Positions 12,158 through 24,160 are shown, counted from the first letter of the stretch. The stretch is DNA of 64,000 bases from Girardinichthys multiradiatus (GCF_021462225.1 NC_061812.1:38814675-38878674); one strand, 5' to 3'. Notes: generated by a model not told the origin, from the sequence alone. A program made the numbers and translations.

Positions 12158-12640
12158 GAGGTGGGTAACCTGTGGCTCCAGAGCCACATGTTGCTCTTCG
12201 TCCACCCTACCGTGGCTCCTTTCAACTGAAACCAAAAACGATATAGAATGTAAATGTAAACAAAATCGGAAAGTTGGTTTTAGCTGTCCCTCTACCTATT
12301 TTATGCAATATCTCCATGATATTTGTACACAATTACAGTTTTTTTAGTCCAGTGCTTTGATGTTATTTGGCTGAAAACTAAATGCATTATTTAGGTAAAT
12401 ATGTTACCTATTTTTCTTCATTTCCATTGACATGGTAAAGACTCATCTGGCCTTGTTCCACTCTAGAAAGTGTATGTTGTTCCAATAATAGTTAAACAAT
12501 AAAAATAATAGTATACAATATACTTTTATAAAAGCTAAGTTGTGTGTCAAGAAGGTTTTGCTGCTCTGGACAAATTATTTTGATTGACAAAAAGGATCTT
12601 GGGATCAGAAATGTTGCTGGCCACTGCCCTATAGTAATGG
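12158..12640. mobile_element. hAT-like non-autonomous element
   Basis: The left edge 'cagaggtgggtaacctgtgg' followed by 'ctccagagccacatg...gctctt' is the style of vertebrate hAT MITEs ('caggggtcggcaacctgcgg...'). The right edge 'gttgctggccactgccctat' is an approximate reverse complement. The interior has no transposase. Target duplication is not clear. Confidence 0.55.
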
Positions 12641-12734
12641 CCCCGTCACAGTGCGTTGTGTTTCAGTGACATAAGAAAACACACTTGCCTTAGGTACATA
12701 AATATTACTCCAGCATTGCCTTTCTATGCACATA

Positions 12735-14340
12735 CAGGTCCTTCTCAAAATATTAGCATATTGTGATAAAGTTCATTATTTTCCATAATGTAATGATGAA
12801 AATTTAACATTCATATATTTTAGATTCATTGCACACTAACTGAAATATTTCAGGTCTTTTATTGTCTTAATACGGATGATTGTGGCATACAGCTCATGAA
12901 AACAAAAAATTCCTATCTCACAAAATTAGCATATTTCATCCGACCAATAAAAGAAAAGTGTTTTTAATACAAAAAACGTCAACCTTCAAATAATCATGTA
13001 CAGTTATGCACTCAATACTTGGTCGGGAATCCTTTTGCAGAAATGACTGCTTCAATGCGGCGTGGCATGGAGGCAATCACCCTGTGGCACTGCTGAGGTC
13101 TTATGGAGGCCCAGGATGCTTCGATAGCGGCCTTTAGCTCATCCAGAGTGTTGGGTCTTGAGTCTCTCAACGTTCTCTTCACAATATCCCACATATTCTC
13201 TATGGGGTTCAGGTCAGGAGAGTTGGCAGGCCAATTGAGCACAGTGATACCATGGTCAGTAAACCATTTACCAGTGGTTTTGGCACTGTGAGCAGGTGCC
13301 AGGTCGTGCTGAAAAATGAAATCTTCATCTCCATAAAGATTTTCAGCAGATGGAAGCATGAAGTGCTCCAAAATCTCCTGATATCTAGCTGCATTGACCC
13401 TGCCCTTGATAAAACACAGTGGACCAACACCAGCAGCTGACACGGCACTCCAGACCATCACTGACTGTGGGTACTTGTCACTGGACCTCTGGCATTTTGG
13501 CATTTCCTTCTCCCCAGTCTTCCTCCAGACTCTGGCACCTTGATTTCCGAATGACATGCAGAATTTGCTTTCAACCGAAAAAAATACTTTGGACCACTGA
13601 GCAACAGTCCAGTGCTGCTTCTCGGTAGCCCAGGTCAGGCGCTTCTGCCGCTGTTTCTGGTTCAAAAGTGGCTTGACCTGGGGAATGCGGCACCTGTAGC
13701 CCATTTCCTGCACACGCCTGTGCACGGTGGCTCTGGATGTTTCTACTCCAGACTCAGTCCACTGCTTCCGCAGGTCCCCCAAGGTCTGGAATCGGCCCTT
13801 CTCCACAATCTTCCTCAGGGTCCGGTCACCTCTTCTCGTTGTGCAGCGTTTTCTGCCACACGTTTTCCTTCCCACAGACGTCCCATTGAGGTGCCTTGAT
13901 ACAGCACTCTGGGAACAGCCTATTCGTTCAGAAATTTCTTTCTGTGTCTTACCCTCTTGCTTGAGGGTGTCAATAGTGACCTTCTGGACAGCAGTCAGGT
14001 CGGCAGTCTTACCCATGATTGGGGTTTTGAGTGATGAACCAGGCTGGGAGTTTTAAAGGCCTCAGGAATCTTTTGCAGGTGTTTAGAGTTAACTCGTTGA
14101 TTCAGATGATTAGGTTCATAGCTCGTTTAGAGACCCTTTTAATGATATGCTAATTTTGTGAAATAGGAATTTTGGGTTTTTATGAGCTGTATGCCATAAT
14201 CATCCGTATTAAAAGACAATAAAAGACCTGAAATATTTCAGTTAGTGTGCAATGAATCTAAAATATATGAATGTTAAATTTTCATCATGACATTATGGAA
14301 AATAATGAACTTTATCACAATATGCTAATATTTTGACCTG
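12735..14340 (-). mobile_element. Complete Tc1 element, copy 2
   Basis: Same family as 2470-4079, opposite orientation, TA on both sides (12733-12734 and 14341-14342). About 200-bp inverted repeats are present. The right tip is damaged: relative to copy 1, six bases are missing in ttttgagaaggacctg, giving ttttgacctg. It lies in the TAFA1 intron, antisense to the gene. Confidence 0.95.
13012..14016 (-). CDS. Tc1 transposase, full ORF but first catalytic Asp replaced
   Basis: A 334-residue ORF with no stop or frameshift and close similarity to copy 1. The DNA-binding half is complete. In the catalytic half the usual SDESKF reads SVESKF: the codon at 13573-13575 is GTT on the minus strand, so residue 148 is Val. 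D238 (FQHDLAPAH) and E273 (NPIENMW) remain. Loss of any DDE acidic residue abolishes catalysis in known Tc1/mariner transposases, so this copy is predicted inactive although it could still bind DNA if expressed. The start is the ATG at 14016. Confidence 0.93.
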   Translation of the reverse strand: MGKTADLTAVQKVTIDTLKQEGKTQKEISERIGCSQSAVSRHLNGTSVGRKTCGRKRCTTRRGDRTLRKIVEKGRFQTLGDLRKQWTESGVETSRATVHRRVQEMGYRCRIPQVKPLLNQKQRQKRLTWATEKQHWTVAQWSKVFFSVESKFCMSFGNQGARVWRKTGEKEMPKCQRSSDKYPQSVMVWSAVSAAGVGPLCFIKGRVNAARYQEILEHFMLPSAENLYGDEDFIFQHDLAPAHSAKTTGKWFTDHGITVLNWPANSPDLNPIENMWDIVKRTLRDSRPNTLDELKAAIEASWASIRPQQCHRVIASMPRRIEAVISAKGFPTKY

Positions 14341-14342
14341 TA

Positions 14343-15411
14343 CATGTACCACAGATAGTTTGGACATGTCAGGAGTTGGCAAACAGATCCACAGTTCCTT
14401 TTGGTGCTCAATTGCCACAGTAGTCTGAGTTCTCCTTTAGACAATCTGCAATTACCTTGTTGGCAGACAATGGAGACGGTAATGTTCCCACAACATCCTG
14501 TAGTGCATTGCAAGCATTTTTGTGGCATAATATTATTGTTTGAAGAAATGTGAAATTCTTATAATCAGTGTTAAGCCTTAAATCCAGAATTTTATTTTTG
14601 GGCAATGCAACTCTTCTTCTCTTCTACTCGAGCTACCTTTCATATCTGCAATATTTAGCTCATCTGTGAGTTGTATTAATTATAATGCCTGAACCCATCC
14701 ATTAGTGAACCAAGGCCAAATAATGCATGGTGCATATCTAAGAGAAACTATAGCACTCCACAGAACTCAGTATCTGGTATTGATTGTAAATTCACTGTTC
14801 ATGGTCTGCATAGATGTAGCATGAAAGCTAAAACCTTTAACCACAAATAATTTACAGTTGAAAATAGCTCAGTTTTCTTGTTGTAATCATTATTGGACTT
14901 GAAGTAAGGGTACCTAAAGAGACTCGACAAAGGTATGCAAATTAGACAATTTGAGATAGAGGTTTAGGTGCTGTGGAGAACATTTCATGCCTCTCTGCTT
15001 CAACCTCACCCAGGGAGAGAATTCTTACTGTGTGTATTGATTAACAAGCACTTTCAGAAGGCGTGGTGATAAAAATAGAGATGACAAGTCACTGAGCTGT
15101 ACTGCTACATTGTTGAGCACAACTGCCCCCTCTGAGTTATGTTAAGTTGACCTGTTAATCATTTTTATTTGTCTTAGTTGGACCCTGCTTTGATAATATC
15201 CTTGTCTATCAAACACAAACAAGACTCTTTGATATTTATTTTGATCTTTAGCGTACAATTGGAGTTTAAGGGTATACAAAATAATTACATGATTATTTCT
15301 TGTTAAAATAATCTGATATTTCAAACACACCAACAGTGTCTTCAATATATTGGGACCCACAGCCATGGATTTCAACATTAAACTCCGGTACGGACCTTTC
15401 TGGAACTTTCA
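14343..15411. other. Intronic, no feature identified
   Basis: No exon or repeat family is recognised between Tc1 copy 2 and the LTR-like repeat. Confidence 0.35.
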
Positions 15412-17065
15412 AAATAAAGTGCATTAACCTTCTTCTGGCACAGCCAGGAAACGGGATAACTGTGTACTTCCTGTGACGCCGCTACCCAAATAAAAGCACA
15501 GCTGTTGCTACATCCGCCCTGTTTCCACACGGCCTTCGAGAAGGACCGGTCAGGGGAGGCCCAGCGCGCTGATGTCTTTCGCTGGCAAAAAGACATAAAC
15601 TCTTCAACTGGATCCAAGGAAGCCATACGATCATCGATCATATGCAAAGATAAGTAAGGATGAAATACTGTCTATGTATCCGGTATTTTCATTCACGAAC
15701 GGGGGTAATTAAGGTACAAGCATTGCTTGACTGTCTCTCCGAGCCCCCGCAGACGCAAACGGTGTTCGAGAGAAGCCCCTGCAAAGACGCGGTCTCCCAG
15801 CCAGGAAGGAAGACAGCAAAGACCGCAGCGGACAGGACGAGCCGCCCAGCTACAGCTCCGGACCTAACCATTTTGTTCACAGAGCGAACGCACCTTCAAC
15901 CCCCGAGGTAACCGCTTGTTGACAGTGGACGTTTCTTCAAGTTTCGCCCCTTGGACAACGCTTCCTCACCACGGTTCATGAGGTTATGTGTTTTGGGCAG
16001 AGACAGATTTAGGATGAAATGATCTAAACGTTTTTCATTTTATGAAGTTTGTGTGAAACTCGGCTATCTTAGTGCTAGCAGGCTATCTGCAACACACGTG
16101 CCGGTTTGTGTTCTTTGTATGTTTTAAGGTTAAGAAAAACTTTATTTAAAGGGTGATTTTAAACAGAACATTGCTCATAACACGCCGTCCGCGCTTATGC
16201 ATTTTAACCCTTTTATTAACCCTGGTATTTTAAAGGTATGTGTTGATTCTGGTGCTAAGCTATCCGCTTCTTTGTTAGCTTAACTGCTAACCGGTAAGAA
16301 CATGTGCTTGCTACTAAAGAGTATTCAACAGAAAGGTTGTTGGTTTTCAAGCTAGTGAATAATAGTTACTAAACATCATTTATTAAATTTGATAACTAAG
16401 TAAACACCATTAAGCCCCATTTCTCCAGAAAGATTTGGCTCTTTTCCAAAATACTCCCTTAATAATATTTCTTCGAATATTATTTCAATAACTAAAGGCA
16501 GCTAATTAGACACCGTTGAGAAATGGTCATCCAGAAGGTTGGTTTTATTCAGCAGATCATTATTTAAAACATTATTTTATTAAAATAATATTTTATCTGA
16601 TCTTGCATTGTGAAGGGTTGTCTAAATGCTTGCTGATTATTGTCCAAGTTAGTTCCAAGACTAACTTAACTTAACTTCCAGATTCTTCAAGATAATCCTT
16701 GGTTCTCAAACATAAACATTGCATGGTAATGTTACATCACTCTTTTGGTCATAATTTCCAATCATCTTTAATCAACTTGTTTATATTGTACATAGCCCAT
16801 TAGTCTTCGTTATTCTTTAATTCTGCTTGGTAGTTTAGTTGGATTGTTTTAGCATAGTAAAGAGTTTAATTGAAATATGTTTGACTTTGAGTTGACTTAT
16901 TTTTATTAATAAATTCTTGTATTTTAAGAAATTGTGTGAATTCATTCCATATATGTGCAGAGTTTATGCTGTTCAATAATGTCAGAGCTTGTCTCACACC
17001 TTTCTATTTTGTCCTAATACCATCGCCTTACTGGGCTGGTATTCACAGGACAAGGAGATATGCAT
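15412..17065 (+). repeat. LTR-like interspersed repeat with GC-rich first third
   Basis: The last part, about 16700-17065 (from 'ggttctcaaacataaacatt' to 'gggctggtattcacaggaca'), recurs in the same orientation at 53588-53965 with modest divergence, so this is a dispersed element. The segment 15470-15990 is CpG- and GC-richer than its surroundings and contains a short open frame (15660-15911) with no family likeness. I suspect a long LTR or its leader, but no polymerase is present. The left edge is uncertain. Confidence 0.5.
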
Positions 17066-17280
17066 GACAAACAGTTAAGCATGCACAAACTCACTCCTAA
17101 GGACAGTTTAGAGTCAACAGTTAAACTAGCATGCTTCATTTTTGACTATGGGAGGAAGTCAGAGTACCCTGAGAGAAACCATGTATAGCTTGGGATAACA
17201 CTCAAACATTATGCAGAAAGCCCCATTCTGAAACCAAGCAGCTATTTGCTTTAAGGCAACAGTACAAACAACTGTGCAGA

Positions 17281-18300
17281 ATTTTATGAGACAAAAGTAG
17301 TTCAACCGTCAAGTAAAAAAATGTTTACATGGTTTTAATTTTTTAACTAATAAAAATCTGAAAATTGGCATCAATTTAAGTCAATATTTTGCTGAACCAT
17401 ATACAATTACTACTGCAGGTCTTTTTGGGTATGTCTTTATCAACTTTACACATCCAGGGACTGAAATGATTGTCTGCCGTTTTTCACAAAATAACTCAGC
17501 TCAGTCAGATTAGATGGAGAACATATTTGAATATTGATTTTCAAGTCTTTCCACACATTCTGAAATGGTCTCAGCTCTGCACTTTGACTTGCTATTCTAA
17601 CACATGCTTTGATTTAATCCATTCCATTGTAGCTCTTGCTGTGTGTTTTGAGTTGTTGTCCTCTAGGGAAGGTCAACCTCTGTCCTATAGTCTCAAGTCA
17701 TTTCCAGCCTTTAATAGTTTGTCTTCTTGGATTGGCCAGTATGTAGTTCCATCCGTCCATTCTCCAATCAGGTCTGAACAACTTCCTTTCCCGGCTGTAG
17801 GGTAGCATTGCCACTGCATGATGCTGCCACCACCCTGTTTACCTGGATGATGGTGTTTTCAGGCTTCATGTGGGTCAAAAAGTGAACATTTTGTCTTAAT
17901 CCAACCAGAGTACCTTCCTAGTGTCCAGCAACAGATTCTCCCACCTGAGATGTGTTTCATGACCTAGCCCTGCTTTACATTTCTGAATAACTTTATTCCT
18001 GACCTGTTGCTGTGTTCCTTGGTTTCATTATTCTGCTTCTTCAATAATGTACTCTAACAAAAGACCTCTGAAATCTTTCAGAGGAAAGCTGTATTTGCAC
18101 TAAAATAAAAATACAGATGGTGTATGTTTTCTCTCACTCACTCTTTATTTATTAGATGACCTTTTGATGGCTATTGGTGCCCTAAATTTTATTAAGGGGA
18201 ATTGGGATGAAGGGGGTAGAATACAAATGAAAGCCACACTTAATGTTTTCCATTATGTGCTATTTTGACTGAGATTCTCACATGACAAAGTTTGAACAAG
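17281..18300 (-). mobile_element. Degenerate Tc1 element, second family
   Basis: On the plus strand the order of segments follows the reverse complement of a widespread fish Tc1: 'actgcaggtctttttgggta', 'cacatccagggactgaaatg', 'catgatgctgccaccaccct', 'gattctcccacctgagatgt', then the terminal-repeat-like part near 18200. The transposase would be on the minus strand, but stops, indels and an internal deletion remove it. Assignment is from memory of the consensus. Confidence 0.7.
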
Positions 18301-18330
18301 GTCTGGGAACTGTCGTTAACTAAGGATTTT

Positions 18331-19960
18331 TTTTTTCAGTGTTTGGACGTGGACAGCAGTTATTCTTTTGTTTGGAAAAGCTACTGCTGAAAGTTGTTTC
18401 TTTTTGTGTCAATGGAGCCCCATGGGCTGAATCTGCACCATGTGAGGGATTATAGAATACAGGAGCCAGTGGTCTGTCCCCACAGCGGTGCACCAGCCTG
18501 GCCCAGATGGAGCTTTCTCCCCAGGTCCTTGTGTTATTAATGTTCCATCGGGATGAGGAACGACGCTGTACCCCAGCTCATCTCCCGGCTCCCCGGAGGA
18601 CACCTGCTGCCACTGTATCATACCCAGGTTATATATCTATTAGACAAAACATTATATATAAATATCTGGCACATGGATGGAACAAATAATTAAAAGCTGA
18701 TCTCCAGAGGTCACTTGGACATGATTGAAGGGTAGAAATATGAACACTCCTTCATCTTTAAGAAACATTTCAGAAACAGGCATTTTTTCCCTGATGATCT
18801 TTATTACTCATCATTGCCATCAAACTCTTCAACATCAAAACACACAGAAGATCAGAGTCATTGTCGAGTGTTTACTGACGTGCGGAGATGGGCCACATGG
18901 GGTTTTTATCACTTGCTGTTTGTAACTGTTTGGGCTGTTATTAATATACGGGGATGTGACGACAGCTTACACTGAGGCATCATCCTCAGTGGGGGGTCTG
19001 CTGTCAGAGCATCCTTATAGGGTGAATTGATTATCAGCGTTGACAAGGAAAAGTATGTCCCAGTTCTGTCAGGGCCAGCGGAGCTCCAAGAAAAGTACAT
19101 CCCTTTCAAGAAGTAAAACGCTTACATCTCTGCCTCGCCGGACCAATAACAGCCGCTTGGATTAGGCGCTCATCACTGCACCATTGCCTTTATCCCTCTG
19201 TAGCAGACATACAAACCACAAGCCTCAGCATGGACATGCACACACTTGCATTTCCAGCTATTGTCTCAACACAGAAAAGCTGATGCCTTAATGTGCACTA
19301 CCACTTTGTGTTGTCATGTAGCTGCTGTATTAGCAAAGGCTTTCAGCAAGAGACACACAGATGTCCCCTCACTGTTGATCACTGAAGGGTAATGAACCCT
19401 TCTGTTTGACTGCAGGCCCACATAGTAGTCCATGACAGGTTTTGATGCTACATTTGAGATATATCCTGAGGGTGTAAGGGGTAGGGAGGTCATTACTTAA
19501 CCTTAATAATGCAACAATTCCTTTCATCTCAAATATCCTTATGGGAGGGGGGAGAAGCATATGTTTAAAATCCAAAACTGTCATTATGATATAAAAGGTG
19601 GGATTTTTACAGGAGCAGAATTCCTTTCTATCTGAACCTGTAATTGTTTTGTTACAAAAAGTTTAAGAACAGTATAAGGCTTTGACCTTAAACCTGCCTT
19701 TTCTTGATCTGACCCCTAGCTTTATGAGTAGGGTGGCTACAGTGAACCAAGAGAGGAAGCTACGTCTGAATAAGAGAAGAAGCTAGGCACTTACAGAAAT
19801 GTTACTGCACATGCCTCACTAGCTATTCAAGGGATATCAAGGGAAATATTTACATAGTGTTTGCAGATTTTTGGCATTTAGACAAAATATAATCTCTGAT
19901 TACTGGTTGTTTCACTTCCAGGATTCTACATAACTGCTGTCCATCAAAAAAAAAAAGAAA
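18331..19960. other. Intronic stretch with one GC-rich block
   Basis: Most of it shows nothing. A block at about 18411-18620 is clearly richer in GC than the rest and has open frames on both strands (minus 18409-18621, 70 residues). No family is recognised and no convincing splice sites flank it. Confidence 0.35.
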
Positions 19961-20460
19961 GAATACTATGCTTTGCAAGCATATTTATATTTCATATCAC
20001 TTCACAAAGGTTTTGGAGTTTTTTTACAAATCAAAAATCAAAGCATGGCGTCCTTCTTTACTCTGATGCCCCTAATAAAAATCCAGTGTGACAAACAGCC
20101 TTCAGTAGTTCCCTAAGTAGTAAATAGAATCATTCTGTGTCTGATTTTACCTCAGTATAAATCCAGCTGTTCTTATATGCCTCAAAGGTTTTTACAGAAC
20201 ATCGTGAAGATCAAGCAACACAACACACAGGTCATGGAAAAGGTTTTTTATTAGGGTTAGGCTATAAAATAATATCTCAAGCTCTATAATATTTGACGAA
20301 GCACTTATCACTCCATTATCTGAAAAGGAAAATAGTCTGACAAAAGTGAAAAGCTACCAAGACATGGATGTCCACTTAAAACTGACTGGCAAGGAGAGCA
20401 GTCAAGAGCTATCTGGTAACTCTGGAGAAATTGTAGAGATCTGCAACCATATGCATAATG

Positions 20461-21380
20461 TGTCATGATATGACATCTTTGACTTTGTTGTGGTCTTGTG
20501 TTTTCAACTTTTTATTTAGTTTGGGTTTTTGCAGTCTGTTTATTTTCTTTTGCCCCCTGTTAGTTTTGTTCTCTCTACCGCCTCCTAGTGTGTGTTGTGT
20601 TTCTCTCCTCTCGTTTTCAGCTTCTTACTGGTTGCTTTCTTTTTACTTTGTGATATTATTATTATTACTATTATAGTTGTCTTCCTTGGATTCTTTAGTT
20701 TAGTTCCTCATTTAGTATCTCTAAATGAGAAACCTAACCTAATTATGGTTAGGTATTCTCCTTCCGGCTCTTCCTTGTAGGTTTTTAGTTATTGTTGGTT
20801 TGTACATATTCTGGTTCTGTTTCCTTTCCATTTTTGTTCTATCACTGTTGGTTTAGGTTTGTTTACTTTTGTAGTCAGGTTTCCCTTATGATTTATATTT
20901 TACTAAGTGCTTAGGTTGTTGTATCCCCTCCAGTTTCTCAGTTTCCTTCAGTTCATGTTTATTCTTGATTCTATGTTTTATTTTATCTTTGTTTATAGTT
21001 TCTTTAAGGTCTGCTCACTGTCTTGTCATTTAGTTCTTTTCCTCATGTTTAGTTTTATTAGGTTCACCTGCTCCCCCTGCCTCCTTGTCACACCTGTTCC
21101 CTGTTTCTTTGATTACCTGCCCTTTTGTTATCCCTCGGTATATTAGTTGGTTTTGTGTCATTGTATTTTGCTGGTTCCTTCGCTCACACTCGCTATCCTC
21201 GTTCATGCCATGTTCCTGCAGTGTTTTCAGCTTTGTAAGTTTTTGGACTCCGATTCTGTGTTGTACTTGCAGTAATTTTTGTTAAGTTTTTGATCTTGCA
21301 AATAAAGGAAGGATTTATTTAATATGCTGCTTCGAAGCTCTTGTCTGCACTTTGGTCCACCCCAAAACCCCAACATGACA
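20461..21380 (+). repeat. TGTCAT...ATGACA LTR/MITE-like repeat inserted in a Tc1
   Basis: It starts tgtcatgatatgacatcttt and ends ccccaacatgaca, with a T-rich body, a TATA-like 'tcggtatattagt', an AATAAA at about 21300 and 'tctgcactttggtccacccc' near the end. This could be a solo LTR or a non-autonomous DNA element. It interrupts the Tc1 at 19963-22135. A related copy in reverse orientation runs from 51733 downwards. Confidence 0.6.
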
Positions 21381-21659
21381 TTTTTTTCCATGTATGGTGG
21401 AAAACTGACATCACCATGAACACACCAGCCCCTCTATAAAACAAGGGAGTGGCAGCATCCTGTTGTGGGGGTGCTTTTCTTCAGCAGGGGCAGGGTAACC
21501 GGACACAGTAATGGGAGGATGGTTGGAGGTAAATACAGGTCAATCCCATAAGAAAACCTGTTTGAGGCTTTACGAGACTTGAGACCAAGATGAAGGTTCA
21601 CTTTACAAGATGAAAACAACCCTAAACATACAACCACAGTACAGTGGAAATATTTTGAT

Positions 21660-21785
21660 TAGGGGTGTCCAGCTTTAGTCCTCAAGCATTTTATCAAGTT
21701 CTGCAGGAGTGTGGAAATAACCCATTCATTTGATTTAGGAATGAATGCAGTGAAACATGCAGGACACCAACCCTTTAGACATATC
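21660..21785. repeat. Short hAT-like MITE inside the Tc1 remnant
   Basis: 'aggggtgtccagctttagtc' to 'gcaggacaccaacccttta' has the flavour of small fish hAT MITEs beginning 'caggggtgtccaaa'. It breaks the continuity of the Tc1 coding remnant. Boundaries are approximate. Confidence 0.4.
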
Positions 21786-22135
21786 TTTGGACACCACTTG
21801 TTTAGATGTAACAACATTTAGCTGGACACAGAATCTGTTCAGTATTGGGAATCTGTAGCAAGACTTGAAAATTGATATCCACAGGTGCCCTCCATCCAGT
21901 CTGGAGCTTAATCTTGTTTGCATAAAGAGTGGGCAAAAGCCACAGTCTCTAGATCGGGTGGGTTATTAGTAAAATAGTTTGAAAACCATGTCTCATTTCC
22001 CTTCCAACTCTGTCATGTACTACTTTATTGTTGTATATCACAAAAATTCCACTAAATGCACTGACATTTATGGATTTAATGTGACTAAATAAGCAAAAGG
22101 TCTCATGGTATGAATAGTTTTGCAAATTACTGTAA

Positions 22136-23462
22136 ATCTGATATTTAATTTGAATTTCATAATCAGAATAGGGAGAAATAAATCACACAAATAACTGTTT
22201 TTCAAGTCTAGAGGTGCTGTGGTGTGGTCATTATAAATTCAGCAATTCAGAAAGGCTGGAGTGATTATGAAGCCAAACAATATTTTCTGAATAGCTAATC
22301 AAAACTTGGCACTCTCCTTTTTCAGACTTGCTAAGATTAATGTTGAATAATGACTCTCTAAATCTGACCTCAGGTTCAGGGGGACAAGTCTCAATTCTCC
22401 AGTAATTATACGCTTGCTTCATTTCCTCCATGCTCCTCTGACCTTTCCACTACTTCACTCCTTTTTGCTGAATTGTTTCACTCCTAATTTTGTCTCATTT
22501 TAATGGAAATATTTTCCCTGCTTAAATCAATCAAAATATGCTGGAGATCAGTACGTTGACTTTTTGGTTACCAGCTGAAAGAGTCAAGCTTTTTATTCAC
22601 AATTTTTCTTTTTGGTGGCTTCAAAGAGGAACAAAACAACAGCTGACAGCCCATGAAAACTTTTTTTTTTCAAGTCAGCTGAGCGCCGTCTGGCCTCTAC
22701 TAGTTAAAAAACTTTAAGGGTTTATTAAACCCGCAGACACGTATTCATGTTTTGACACAGACACAGATCAATTCTTCATCTCATTCGTCAAGGCTTTCAG
22801 ACATTCTGCTACCTGGCAGGTACGTGTCAGCGAGTTCAATCCATCACTGAACCTCCTCGCTAGAGAACTGACAGATGCACTTGTAAAAAGGTCCATCTAT
22901 TCATGTTTTTCAATCAATTTAAGTCCCCACCCCTTGCCTGTTTGTCTATCAGAGCTTAAAAAGTCCAACCTGTTTCATGGCTAACATCTTGAATAGAAGC
23001 CCTTCCACTGTTTGCTTGCTGATTATTTCAACCCTATCTGTCATCTTTGACAGTTTGCCAGAGCTGCTTTAAAGAAACATGAGGTTTTTGTTAAATAGTT
23101 TTGACGCATTAAAACACAGTGAAGTCCTTCATCTTGTAAACACATAGATCTTAAAATTATTTATCAGTCAGAGAAAAAATTCTGGACCCACAGAAGAAGA
23201 GTGAAGTTGGCCGATGTTGAAGCAAAGGTCATACATTGTGAGCTGATGGTTGGGGGAGTAGTTAAATAAAACCACTGCTGGAGGTGAATGGTCATGAGAG
23301 AGTGATGCATGAATTCCTGACCCTCAAAAAAATGACATTTCTCTAGCGGTCAAGGTGAGAGTCAGGTGTCCTGAATTTGGTGCAGCAAAAAACAAAAAGT
23401 CACAGCATTCCCATTTAGAAAAACACTTTCACTAACAGAGTATTGCAAAGCTTTTCTAGTTG
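22136..23462. other. Intronic, no feature identified
   Basis: No exon, RNA gene or known repeat is recognised. Confidence 0.35.
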
Positions 23463-23465
23463 GAT

Positions 23466-23469
<4 letters not shown>

Positions 23470-23499
<30 letters not shown>

Positions 23500-23815
23500 C
23501 CTGTCTTGGCATCACAGTGAAAACCATTTTCCCGATTTCACCATCAAGTTGAGGACCGTTTGTACCAAAGTGAGGACATTTTGTTGGTCCTCACAACCTA
23601 TTTTGCTAACAGTTAGGTTTAGGACTAAGGTATGAATTGACTTTAGGTTAAGGTTAGGGTTAGGCATGTATTGGTAATGGTTAGGTTTAGGATTATTGTC
23701 AGGGTTAGGGCATAGAAAGAGTTGAAAATGACTGAAAATCAATGGAAGTCAATGGGAGTCAACACATGGTCCTCACTACATATAGCAAAACAAGAGCGTG
23801 TGTGTGGTGTGTGGT
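23470..23815 (+). repeat. Interspersed repeat: (GT)n, 'gtgaggac' body and telomere-like hexamers
   Basis: A (GT)n run at 23470-23498 precedes a body with 'ttggtcctcacaacctattt', then 'aggttaagg ttagggttagg' type hexamers at about 23642-23710, and closes with 'tcctcactacatatagcaaa' and GT repeats. I recognise this composite from many fish genomes. The TTAGGG-like units are part of the repeat, not evidence of a telomere. Confidence 0.65.
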
Positions 23816-24160
23816 TTGATGGTAAATTAAATATTAAAAGGCTATTTTGAACAGGATTGGAAAATAAGAGTAATAGATACAGACAAATACAAAAACATGT
23901 ATAGTCAACAGAGATTTCACACTATTCACAGGATAACAGCTTAATGTAATGTTTGAAATGGGGTAGTAAGGAATATAAACTTATTGAATCCTACCCCAGT
24001 ACCTCCCAATCAAAGCTGTCCTTGTGTCATTACGATGATCTGTCGGTAGCCATTAGACATTATACTTGTGTTTAAACATTCAACAGCTGTCTTTAAATTA
24101 TGACAAAATAGGTTCATTATGAAGTTACAAGTTGCATTATATTATTTTTCACACACACAT

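Larger units (their letters stand above)
19963..22135 (+). mobile_element. Degenerate Tc1 element, second family, split by insertions
   Basis: The left edge (ctttgcaagcatatttat), internal 'ccaagacatggatgtccact' and 'actctggagaaattgtagag' (DNA-binding domain), then 'gtggcagcatcctgttgtgg', 'gcttttcttcagcaggggca', 'acaaccctaaacatacaacc', and the right edge 'agttttgcaaattactgta' are in the order of the second Tc1 family. It is interrupted by a 920-bp TGTCA repeat (20461-21380) and a short hAT-like piece (about 21660-21785). No intact coding frame survives. Confidence 0.7.
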
